Part shown: positions 23,691-35,400 of the stretch, piece after piece
Layout: each line of letters opens with the position of its first letter
How positions within the stretch are numbered: the stretch's first letter is position 1
Notes under the pieces: model-generated
Seen by the model: only the letters and a program-made list of their open reading frames with translations
Told to the model about the DNA's origin: nothing
Databases searched by the model: none
Translations under genes and position numbers: made by a program
Source of the DNA: Brachypterus glaber
Taxonomy: Eukaryota; Arthropoda; Insecta; Coleoptera; Kateretidae
Direction of reading: 5' to 3'
DNA length: 64,000 bases
NCBI GenBank assembly: GCA_958510825.1
Contig: OY294050.1
Location: 5,929,340-5,993,339, forward strand

Positions 23691-23970
23691 GGTGTACGTA
23701 TACATCTTGGATGTAGATTTTTTTTTTCTTTTTTCTAAACTGTAAACCTTACATAGGGTTATACTGTATACTATACAGGGTCTCATTTGTCTAGGCTATA
23801 AAATGAGAGATATTTTTCAAAGCCCCCAAATTAATTTAATTAATTACCTCTCCAGCGCTTGATTTTTTATTAAAGGGTTTTAAGTATTATATTAATATGT
23901 TAGCCTAAAAAGAGTCGGGGACACACTGTATAAAATAAGTAAATAAGTAATGGTCAGGAAAAAGTAGCCA

Positions 23971-24119
23971 AGGACGCCTGCCGCGGCGTGTCAGGAGGAA
24001 GGCACGCGTTTGAACGCTGGGGTTTAAATGAAATGGACTACATTTGGTGACTCGCGAGATTTGAAAGTAAACACACACGTATCGTTTTCCACTCCAGGCC
24101 CGCCGCGGCAGACGTACTC
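23971..24119. mobile_element. GC-rich inverted-repeat element
   Basis: GGACGCCTGCCGCGGCGTG faces CGCCGCGGCAGACGTAC about 100 bp later. GC-rich island in AT-rich sequence. Too short for a gene. Confidence 0.55.
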
Positions 24120-24308
24120 GACTACATTATCCCGATCATTATAAATAAGCAAATCGACTGGTGCTTAAAATAATTGATCCACAATACTTGTTTTGATCAT
24201 TTTGTTGCCCAATGTTAAAATTTAACCCATTTTAAACATTTAATTGTATTATAATTATATGTAATTATTGTATTGTATTATAAAAAATGTATTTAATGTT
24301 AGTTATAG

Positions 24309-24438
24309 TACCCAAGTAATAAAGTAGCTGTAAAGTATCTCTTACCACTCCTTCGCAGCAAAGTAACAGCCATATGGCTTAAATTTTGCTGCGAAAGAGC
24401 GGTAAGCGATACTTTATAGCTACTTTGTTACTTGGGTA
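24309..24438. mobile_element. Family H MITE, copy 1
   Basis: TACCCAAGTAATAAAGTAGC / GCTACTTTGTTACTTGGGTA, with an internal TTTCGCAGCAAA-type inverted pair. Confidence 0.88.
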
Positions 24439-24494
24439 GATCTACTGCCTACATATTGTTTTTATTTTTGTTAGTGAAAGACCAAAATAGACGA

Positions 24495-25512
24495 CTGCCT
24501 TGTAAAATTCTTTTAAAAATAAGTAAAAAAATTACTTTTTCATTACTATTACTACTTATTTTTTTTATTATTAAAATACAAATCAAAATTAAAAAAAAAG
24601 TAATTTTAGGCACCCCGGTCTGGAAACGATTTTTAACTCAACTTTCATATAACCCAAGTATTTTTTCATATTTTAATTATTTAGAGCTTTGTCATCTTTT
24701 TAAAACCAAATATAAAAAAATCTATCGATGCGTTTTTGAGAAAAACGATTTTAATTTGTTTTAACAAAAAAAATATGACATATTTATTTATTTTTGGATA
24801 TTCATATTTTACGTCAAAAAGTGGGACAAAAAGTTTCTATGAACGTTTGTGTTAAATGGCTTCTTAGGGGGCCTAGAAGACGTTTAAGGGACATTTTTAG
24901 AATATTATTCACTTCATAACTCAAGAACGGTTTAACTTATTGACTTGAAATTTTTACTGCTGTATGCAACCAATAAACATTATCATTTTATGACATAAAA
25001 AAATATATATTTAACCAGGGGCGGACTTACAGTTTTACATATAAATTATGAGGCACCCATTTTCTACGCCCCTGGTCAAAAACCTAATTTTAACAAAACG
25101 TTAAATGCTTACATTTATTGATTCTATACTTCAGTAAAAATTTCATGTTAATAAGTTAAACCGTTACTGAGATATGAAGTGATAAATATTATAAAAATGC
25201 CCTTTAAAAGTACGCTAGCTCCCTTAATAAGCAAATTAGCTCAAGCGTCTATTAAAACTTTTTTCTCACTTTCTGACGTAAAATCTGAATATCTTAAATA
25301 TCATATTTTTTTTGTTAATATCGTTTTTCTAAAAAAGGCATTGATAGATTTTTTTTAAATTTGGTTTTAAAAAGATACCAAAGCTCTAAATAATTAAATT
25401 ATGAAAAAAAAACTTGGGTTGTATGAAAGTTGAGCTAAAAATCGTTTCCAAACCGGGGTGTAGGGACAAGTAACTTTCGTAAGAAATATGTCGTTATTTT
25501 TTTACAAGGCAG
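24495..25512. mobile_element. Foldback element 2, arms of about 500 bp
   Basis: Starts CTGCCTTGTAAAA and ends TTTTACAAGGCAG. The two halves are diverged inverted copies of each other almost to the centre near 25040, where AGGGGCGGACTTAC... and ...ACGCCCCTGG face each other. A long open frame in the left arm is AT-driven and low-complexity, so I do not treat it as a gene. Confidence 0.75.
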
Positions 25513-27059
25513 AGAAAAAAGAAGAACCGCAGTTAAAGTAAACTATCAAAGTTTTTTTAAACACTGTACAAAACAAAAATGAATTCTTGTTTTTTTTGTA
25601 AATAGGAAAGTATACAATGTATAAAATATTTGCCAATAATGTATATAAAAATTATATAATTTACATTATACATATAAAAAGTCTAGAATCATGCTAATTA
25701 GGTTTTTAAATAATGTAAAAATATTAATTTTAAAGCGAGGTATTTTATTTAAAGCAAAAATAAGATTAAATATTATTTAAAAATTATAATTATGTATGTA
25801 TTTTTATATAGAAATTTGAGTGGTTATTTTAGAAATTAATAAATATATCGCATATAGCCATTTTTATTTTAAATTATTAAATAATGTTTTTTTAAAGTAG
25901 CCCTTAATAATTTACATAACTTTGTAATATAAAAAATAAACTTTTTTTGCCTTAAAAACCTTTTTTTACCCAACAAAACCACTCAGTAGAAAAAGATATT
26001 ACTGTTTTTTGTTAAAGCCATATTTTATAATAAAAAATTGATTAATTAAAATGTTGCAGATTTATTTCAATCTACCAGGTACACCTGCATATCTAAAGAT
26101 CGACATTCAAAAAGAAATTAAAGAAATCTGTAAAATTAAATGACTATATTTTATACAATTTTAAAGTTTAACAACCTACAAAATCTAAGTTTCTTGTTTC
26201 TTACCAAATGGATTTATTTTCTGCAACCAGGAGACTTCCCCTTCCCTAAAACAAAATAATAAAAATTAATAAATATATTTTTATTTATCATGAGCATAAA
26301 CCCGTGCAGATTTCAGTGAAAGGCGGCTTCGCCATTTTTGTAATTGAAGTATTTTGTCCCACAGAACCCCCGAAATAACTTTTCTTATTACCAGACCTAA
26401 GTTCTTAAGGATCCTTTTGAATAAAAAAGTTTTTCTTGTCCATGATAGAAAAAACATTTTTAAGGCTTTTTTTGATCCGAAAATTTACGGTTATTAATAA
26501 AGTTATCAATATGGGGTTTTCACCATTGTTTAAATAAAGAATTGCTTGAGTGGCTAACGTCACCCTTTTTTCGACTTTTTTTACTTTTTTTTATATAATA
26601 TATTTGACTTTAAAAATTAGGAAATCTTACGTAATTTCAACAATAAAAAAGTCCCTTCCTATGTACTTTTCTCCGCTGAAACCAAATCTGAGCTCAGTTT
26701 AACTCCTACAAGTCTTGATTTTTCTCTACATCCGCACTATGCTACCAAACGGGAAAAAAGTGACCAATATATATCTCAAAAACTATAAACAATAGACCCA
26801 TATAATATGATTTAAAATAAAGAAATTTTAATGAGAAATAAGATGACACAATAAAAAATATACCATTCCATTTAAAAAAATTAAGTCAGATGTTACGCAC
26901 CCTAGGAGGACCATCCTGTATATTTTAAAATATTTTTAGAATGTGCCTTTTTTAAAACCATACAACTTTTTCCTTTAAAGTTTTTCTCTAAAGTGGATAC
27001 TTTACTAGGTATATATCGACTGAGTCGGCTTCGTTGAGACACCCTGTATAGATTTTCAC
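25513..27059. other. Intergenic region downstream of mRpL28
   Basis: Very AT-rich. A short TCGACTGAGTCGGCTTCGTT block at 27017-27036 and ACACCCTGTATA at 27040 look like the end of an unidentified repeat. No coding signal. Confidence 0.5.
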
Positions 27060-28543
27060 TTACTTTAACATTTTACTATCTGATGAATTTGGATCTATTT
27101 CCCCTGCTTTAAGTTTTTCTATTAACTGTGCTCTGTAGAGATTTTTCAAAGGTACAATTTTTGCTTTATCTTCAGCATCTATAGAATCTTGGAGAATTTT
27201 ACAAGCTGTAGTGAAAGAGTGCCCATACCATTTTATTTCTTCAGGAGTATACTAAAAAATACAAAATTATTGAAAAAAAAAAACACAAATTAGTTCTATC
27301 CTTTAACCTAACAATAGATATTTCAAATTGTGGCATTATAATCTCAAGAATACAAACATTTAAAAAGAAGTATATTGTTGTATAGCATATTCAACTTCAA
27401 GATGAACTAGTAATAAACAAACGCACGTGATTGCAACGGATTTAGTGACAGGGTAGTACTCAAAACAAAATATTTCTGTATGACAGTCTCACATACTGAC
27501 CTGTTTAATTTTCTACATCCTCGCAAAATTCAAGTGTTTTAACCAATAAAATCACGCGCCCGCTGCTGCCTGCGCGATTCTTTTGTTTACTTTCACTGCA
27601 CCTTGGACTTGAATTTACTATAATTTTATTTTTAACTCTTTTTATTTTTGATACTTACTGATTCTAAATATTGCTTGTATCTGTTCAAAACTTCCTTTTG
27701 TTTCTCTGGTTGGTGTGAATATTTAGGACAACCATTTAAAAGTTCTAATAAAATTTGTCTTTTTATTCCTAGGGGCAGTAATGATCTTAAATCACAGGCT
27801 AGAGTCTAAAAAATAAATAAAATAATTTATGATGTGTTGAGAAATGTTGTTAAATGATTGGTTGATAAAAATGTTAAAAAATATTCATCAGAATTTTTTT
27901 ATACGGGTGAACAACTCCCAGCGAGATGTTAAATTACTATATACAGATAATAGTTTACCTTTAATATGTAGTGATCAAATCCAAAATGTTCATTAATCAA
28001 ATTTATTGTTCTATCGGTAACAACTACTGAGATGTGTGTATCTAAAACTTCACTGTAAACTACTGAACGTTTCAAAACAGGAACCCAAAAATGTGGCACT
28101 CTTCGTCTGTACTTGTCCCTGACTTGGAACCCTTGAACCACCCCTTCTCCTCCCCATATGTGCATGTTTTGTTCTTTTGGGAAGAAAACAGGGATGGGTA
28201 TATTTTGAATAGGGTGTCTAAAAATACACAAATAAAATTATTAAAGGATGTAGACACTGCAATAGGTTTTAACAAAATAGTTAAAATTTAAAAACTTACA
28301 CTTCTCCTGTTACATCATCCCTTTTCCATGAACCGGATTCTGGAACATAATGAACTGCCGTAGGTTCAGTCAGTTTCCATTCCTTGTAAAACTTTTTATA
28401 AGCTTCTGGCAGAAGAGCCCCTAAACCTTTGTCAAAAAGTCCAGGTTTTTTGAATAATCCTAAAGTTTTTATAGACTAAAAATAAAGACAACATGTTATA
28501 TATGATTTAAAATTAGTATTTGTATACTTACTTGTGAAGCCAT
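27060..28543 (-). CDS. mRpL28: Mitochondrial ribosomal protein bL28m, five exons
   Basis: Large-subunit protein of the mitochondrial ribosome, imported from the cytosol. Reading on the minus strand, exons are 28543-28532 (MASQ), 28475-28300, 28217-27959, 27805-27659 and 27251-27060. All are bounded by GT-AG, and lengths 12+176+259+147+192 give 261 residues, close to 256 in human MRPL28. Family-matching segments as I remember them: TPTAVHYVP-like start (here EPTAVHYVPESG), IPIPVFFPKE, WGGEGVVQG, VYSEVLDTHISVVVT and FGFDHYILK. The stop TAA is at 27062-27060. The first exon has only four codons, so a gene finder could miss it. Intron 4 contains a short inverted-repeat element (27389-27614). The gene is divergent from LARGE, with about 0.5 kb between the two starts, so a shared promoter is likely. 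Confidence 0.95.
27389..27614. mobile_element. 226-bp TIR element in mRpL28 intron 4
   Basis: ATTCAACTTCAAGATG...AAACAAACGC at the left is inverted at the right (TTTGTTTAC...CCTTGGACTTGAAT). Moderately diverged. Confidence 0.65.
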
Positions 28544-29024
28544 CACATAAATATTAAAAAAAAAATGATTTTTTCAGACGTTTAATGCAAATATAACCTA
28601 AAAATATTAGACCAGCCGGTATAAAAGAAACCTTTATCTCATTTCATCAAATTATCATTAGAACAAATCTGTAAAACAAAAAGTCAACTGTTAATTTTAT
28701 TAAAGATATTTAATTAAAATCCAAAATTAAAGCATATATTTTAATTTTATTACATATTGTTTAGATTTATTTATTATTTTTCTTGTTTTACCTAATACTT
28801 ATAAAAAATTAAACTTTTATGCAATGAGAAGTAGTTCAAATTTCAATTTGAATAAATGAGAATTATTCTGTCTCTTTTTGACAGTTGTCTTTGTTTAATA
28901 ATTGAGGTTAATGGTCTTTTACTGTCATTGTAGTGTTTTTCACTTAAAAATAATTTATTTATCGTTTTTAATTCAATTATAATGAACACAATGAATAAAT
29001 TTGTGTATTGTTATGTATATATGA
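28544..29024. promoter_or_regulatory. Divergent intergenic region, likely bidirectional promoter
   Basis: About 480 bp separate the mRpL28 start codon (minus) from the first recognisable LARGE exon (plus). It is AT-rich and, unlike neighbouring non-coding DNA, shows no inverted-repeat element. No TATA box is convincing on either side. Promoter function is inferred from the divergent arrangement only. A LARGE 5' exon may also lie here. Confidence 0.5.
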
Positions 29025-29226
29025 TTGTCAACCGTTTATAGTATCCGTTTAACTTTAAAAAGACGTGGTTTCTTTTTTACAAATAGTTTTGAACAGTGTT
29101 TAAAAATTCGGTTAAAACGCAAAAATGGTTTGTTTTCCAACATATCTCGACAATGGTTAATTTTAAGCTTTTTAAGCACACTTTCTTTAGTGCTCTTTCT
29201 AAATATTTACCCAAGATTTTACACTG
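29025..29226 (+). CDS. LARGE: LARGE 5' coding exon, start codon not found
   Basis: The open frame runs from just after a TGA (29022-29024) to the donor G|GTAAGT at 29226/29227 and encodes a basic tail followed by a hydrophobic anchor, as expected for a Golgi glycosyltransferase. It contains no ATG in frame. An ATG frame at 28982 runs into a TAG at 29039 in a different frame. Either the true start is in an upstream exon (a weak acceptor TATAG lies at 29041), or the assembly has an indel here. Confidence 0.6.
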
Positions 29227-32200
29227 GTAAGTTAATGATTTTTTTTTATGTTTTTCCTTTTTTGTTTATAAAAAATCAGTGACATTATTTAAAGGCGGTG
29301 GACAGGGACAGCAATGCGAGAGTCTCGGGCATTCGAGGGCCCTAAAAAGCCCTAAAATATTATGCAAATATACCCAATGTAAAAAAATCTCAATGTACAG
29401 GGTGATCAGTAACTGCCATGCCAAAATTTAAGAGGGCTCATTTCTGGACCAACTTTTATAGGAACTTTTTTTTATATTTTTGGATGTAGAACCACCACTT
29501 AAATTTTGCCATTCCAGTTATTGATCACCCTGTATTTTTATTTTTTTTTTATCAGTAAACTACCCTACAGAATTAAAATTTTAATATTTTTTTTTTAGTT
29601 CATAATAAAACCCAAAATTCTCTGTATAACCCAAAGAATTACAACTTTTACAAGGGAGTTACAAATAGTCTACAACCCAAAAATATTGCTGCCAAAGAAA
29701 AAATAGAAATAAAATATCCTGAATGTGAGATAATTCATATTGGTATAGTTAGTGCTGGATATCAGTCTGCACTATATTTCCAGACTTTATTGAAATCGAT
29801 TTATTTTTACAAAGTTAATCCACTACATTTACATATAATCACCAATAAATTATCGCAAAATATTTTGAATACATTATTGGCGACATGGCATGTGCCAAAC
29901 AGTAAGTATAATGAGCTTGATGTTATTATTATACTATTTATTATGAAGCTGAAGTTTTTTTGCAACGAAAACAAATAGTATATTAAAGTAACATACATTT
30001 TTAGCACATGAGTACAAGTTTAGAAAACAATCTGCTTGCGGCTAGTTTTCTAAAGTACTAGTGCGCTAAAAACGTGTTATGGAATAAGTGCTTTAATACA
30101 CTGTTTGAATTTTCGATGCAAAAAACCGTTGCAAACTTCAGCTTCATTATTTTTCCAACAAACCTTTTTTTTCCAAAAAAAAAAAAAAAACAATTTTTTT
30201 TTTAATTGGAATTTCTGGGATACAAAATTCTGAAATACACAATACAATGTATTACACAGGGTGTTTTTTTAGTAAATTACACATTTTATGATATCAATGA
30301 ACATCATCATGATATAAGATGGATTCCAAACAGCCACTATTCAGGAATTTTTGGGCTCCTGAAACTAATTTTTCCCAATATTGTATCTTTGGAAATTACG
30401 AATAAATTAATTGTTTTGGACACTGATATGACCATTTTGAGTGATATTTACGAACTGTGGAAATTTTTTGATAAATTTAACCAGTCACAAGTAAGTTTTG
30501 TAGATTGTGGACTTAATTTTTATAGGTATAATTTTTAATAAATATATTATTATAGGTTATAGGTTTAGTTGATAACCAAAGTAATTATTACCTGAAAAAT
30601 AACAATTATAAGCCTTGGCCGGCAATTGGAAAAGGGTAAGTAAAATTTTAGGGAAAGAAAAAATACCACCAGTAGTAACTGGTAGTAACCCACTACTTAT
30701 TTTTATTGAATACAATCCTGGCTGAAAACATTAAGTATAAAACTTATGGTCCAAAATTTGAAGTTTTATCAATTCATTGTGGTCACAATTCTTTTTTATA
30801 GACTGAAACAGGCTGACAGATTTTTTTCTCAAAAATCAGTTTCCCCATATTTTAGTTATAGAGCAAAAGTAAAATGGAAAGCAAGATTTTTGTATGAGAT
30901 TTTACATTAAAAACTTTTGAGCTTTTCAATAAGATTTCTGAGATTTCTTATATATATTTTTGTATTTAATGTTTAGGTATAATACAGGGGTGATTCTCTA
31001 TGACATGAAAAAAATAAAAAAGGTAAATTGGTACAACCTTTGGTCAAATGTGACTAAAAGAATGACCAGCATTTATGGTGCTACCAAATTGGGTGACCAA
31101 GATATCATCAATGCCCTTCTTACAGAAAACAGTAACTTACTGTATCAGTTACCATGTTTTTGGAATACCCAGCTTAGTGACCATTCCTTAAGCGTGGAAT
31201 GCTATGAAAAACATAAACCAAAGGTAGGAATTCTAATTTTGGGAATCACGACGACCATCGTGTTTTAATGTTTTTTCAAAAAAAAAAAAAATATATATAT
31301 ATAGTCAAAAAATGACACTAAAAATCTATTCCCAAATAACATTTTTGCCATTTTGGGCTTATCTGCATAATATTCAACCGGTTGTTCTATGCCATATTTA
31401 TCTATTCTCCAGGATTCCCACCAGTCAGGAAAGCCGGGGAAATTGAAATTAAAACCTGGAAGTCAGGGAATTCGGCCATTTATATGAAAAATTTGGTGAA
31501 AATAGCATTGTTAGTTAGGAAGTTTTAACTGAGGAGGGCAGTATAAATAAACACACATACAAAATTTCACAATGATATCTTTTTTCTTTCTATATAAAAA
31601 AAATAAAAAAAAAATATTTTTAACCCTTTAAGTGTTGGTGATCCCTATATGGACCAGCTCCTTTTAGGGTCATAGTAGGATAAACGGTTGCATGATTTTC
31701 ACCTTTAGGGATAGTTCAGGATATTAAATTCGATGTAGTACTTATTGCGCATGCTACTTTATGGCATGCTAAAATCAAGCAAGTGGTTCCATAAGGTACC
31801 ACCAAACCATATCGAGGGCATCATAGGGTGTATCGTATATATGGTCAACACTGAAGCCCTTGATATGCTTCGAATGTAATGTAGGTTTGTGTATTTTATG
31901 CTTTCAACCCTTTCCTAAGTAAATAACATACCATAGTGCTCTCTATAGAGATCACCCATTACAAAAAAATAGTTTATTTTTCTAATCCAAAAGTGTCGAA
32001 ATTCATTCATTTAATGTGTTTTGAGCTAAAGGTAACAAAAAAATTACAGTTTTAAACAAATAGTTTTGCGCCTTAAAGGGTTAAAATTTGAAGGTAGAAA
32101 GTACAAAAAAATCTTTAAAAACGGTGCCCCACACTTTAATTTTTATGATCTGTGATTCAAGATATTAAAATTTAAGCCATCTCAGAGGTTTTGAAACATT

Positions 32201-32407
32201 TATTTTTTATTTTCTACACATACATATACAGTATTGTTTTTTTTAGATAATTCATTGGAATTCTCCAAAAAAGTACAATGTGATAAATGAAAATGGTGAT
32301 TATTTTAGATCTTTAACAAAAACTTTTATTGAGTATAATGGAAATTTATTGCGGAAATCGTTGAAAAAATGTGGCCCTAGTCATGACATAGCCAATGTAA
32401 GTAAATA

Positions 32408-32452
<45 letters not shown>

Positions 32453-35400
32453 GGCAGATAGGTGGCAGAGCCGATAACCTGGACAGTTTCATTAAAATGA
32501 GTACCTACATATAAAAAAAAACTTTTATTATATAATATAGATACAGAGTGTCTCTGTTTATTAAAAAACTATTTTCATAATACTATTATAGTAATAGTAG
32601 TATTATAATAATAGTATTCATTAATGTTTTGTTATAGGAGAATGCTGATGAGACCTGCCATGAATTCAACAAACCATCAAACATCTACAGAACTCTACTG
32701 TATTTTCAAGAATACAAATACGAATCTGTGCAGAATGACGTAACGCTAGTAGTTCAGTTGTCCTATGATAGGCTTCAAAAAATTGAGGAAGTATCAAAAT
32801 ATTGGAATGGCCCCATAAGCTTGGCGATATATGTTACTGATCAGGAACTTCATAAATGTATAGATTTTATTAAAAAATCGAACGTTTTGAGCGAGAGGCT
32901 CAATATAGGTTATCATGCTGTTTACAAGCAAGGAGTAAGTTTTATTCCAATTATCGACTGTCAAATCAAGACTCACCAATACTCATATTGAGTAAAGAAA
33001 TGTGAAACGGTCTAGATGGGTGGAAAAATGAGGAAGTTTATCAAATAAGATATCAAATTGACTTCACTTTTCCTGTATTTTTGGACTATTTCCTTTTGTT
33101 TCTTTCATTGTAGCTTTATCGGATTGTTTTTCTGGCTGCACAATTATGAGAAATTTATTAAAACAAAAATTAATTGAAATTAATTTTACCTATGATTGAA
33201 ATTTTACTAGTGTCAAAATTTGACATCTAATTAAAAATGTATAAATATATCAAAATTTATTAAAATGCCTATATCTCGGAAACTAATAGTCCTATGATAA
33301 AAATGATTTCATACGTGTAGGGAATTCCGTTAAAAAGTTATAGTTTACATATAGACTGAAAGACAGACATACAGACTTTTTTTTTAACACCCACTTTTTT
33401 CACATTTTCTCGACTTTTTATGACATTCTTAAACCGAAAATGCAAAAAAAAATGATTTTTCGGTCGATTTTAATAACGGTTTCCACCCGTAAAAAAAATT
33501 AACCATAATTATTTTTTTTTAGGAATATTATCCCATAAATACGTTACGAAATACTGGCTTAAAAAATGTAAACACACCGTACGTATTTTTGACAGATATA
33601 GATTTTTTACCGATGAAAAATCTGTACGAACATCTTGTTGCTCAACTCACGGCATCAAAAAATATGCGAAAAAAGGCCCTGATTATTCCCGCTTTTGAAA
33701 CTAAGTCGTTTAATGTCAAAATCCCGAAAAACAAGAGTCAGCTCGTTTATTTGTGGGAGAGGGAAAAAGTTATGCCGTTTTTGCAAAAAGTTTGGTCAGT
33801 GGGACACGCAGCCACGAATTTTGAAAAATGGAAGACGACGGATGATGCGTACAAGGTAATATTTTTAGGGATTTTCAGAGCGGTTTGGAAAAAACATCTT
33901 AAAAAAAGACAGGCAACGAAACCTAGAATGGTAAAATCCTAAACAAGGGTACATTTTTTCAGTCAATGGTATACTCTTTTTGGTGTTACTTAACCAAAAA
34001 GTTTAACAACGACTACAGAATTATATTATTATAATCATACAGGGTTATTTAGAAATAAGTTCGAGAAATTTAAGAGATGATTCTACCTTAAAAAATATGA
34101 AAAAAAGTTCCTTTAAAGGTTAGTCCGGAAATGAGTCCTAAGAGAGTTACGGCTCTTTAAAATTGTAATAAAAATAAGGTTTTTAATTAATAACTCTTCT
34201 ACGCTTTAAGCTAGAGCGACGAGCGTTTGCATGTATACTAGTATTAATAAGGGCAATAAGTTTATGTTAATTTATTTTTTTCAATTTATCCAGAGGCGTG
34301 CCTAGACAGACAAAATATGTGAGGCTTAACACATTTTTGCCCCAAACTTTTTTATGTTTATTTTATTTTTTGGATTTTTTGTAATAAATATAGATTCCTT
34401 CAGTAAAAATACATAAATGTCATACAGTGTACCACCGTTTTCAAAAAAATTGCAATTAAGAGGAAGTAACATTTTGTGCCACTAAAAATGTTACTTTTTA
34501 AAACTCCTTTAGTATTAAATTTAGGTGTTTTGGTGAAGAATACTTTTTTGCTTATTTTTAAGTGAAGAATCGCCCTACAGCATTAAAATCTTATTGTTGC
34601 TTTTTTTGTTCCCCATTCAGTATGTCCATCTCTAAAGGGCCGCAGCTCCCTTAGGGCTCATTTCCGGACCAACCTTTATAGGAACTTTTTTTCATATTTT
34701 TTAACGTAGAATCACCTCTTAAATTTCTCGAACTTATTTCTAAATACCCTGTATATAATAGTGAAATAAAAAGTGTTGGTTTGGAATTTTTGTAAACTAA
34801 TAGTTTACTATCAATTGAAACAATGGCTGTTAAAAAGGTTCAGAAAAAAGCAGATATTCTCAAAAAAAAAAAAAAAGATGTGGTCTAGACTTCTATAAAC
34901 AAAAAATTGACGACTTTCTTCAATATTTTTAATATTTAAACGTTTATAGGTTAATTGGGAGCAAGATTTTGAACCATACATTGTCGTATCTAGTCACGTG
35001 ACTAAATATGACGAAAGGTTTATGGGTTTTGGCTGGAACAAAGTATCCCATATTATGGAATTGAAGGCGCAAAACTACGATTTTATAGTATTACCAAATG
35101 TTTTTATCATACACAAACCCCATAGTCAGAGTTACGATTTTCGAGGTTTAGTGAAGATCCTACCTATAGGCTGTAAGTAAAAGATAACATTAAATAGTTA
35201 TTTATGGTACTAGTGGGTAAAGTAACATATTGCCCATGAGAATTAACCAAACGAGGCGTCAGCCAAGCAGGTTAATTTTCGAGAGGGCAATATCGGTTTA
35301 CCCATGAGTGCCATACAAGGTTTTATCCAATAAATAGCTTAGGAATTCATATTTTTATTAAAAATGACATTTACAAGAAAATAATTTGACAAGTGACAGT

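Noticed and set aside
24432..24764. 110-codon open frame
   Set aside because: Starts in a MITE and runs into foldback arm 2; product is Lys/Ile/Leu/Phe-rich from poly-A/T runs.
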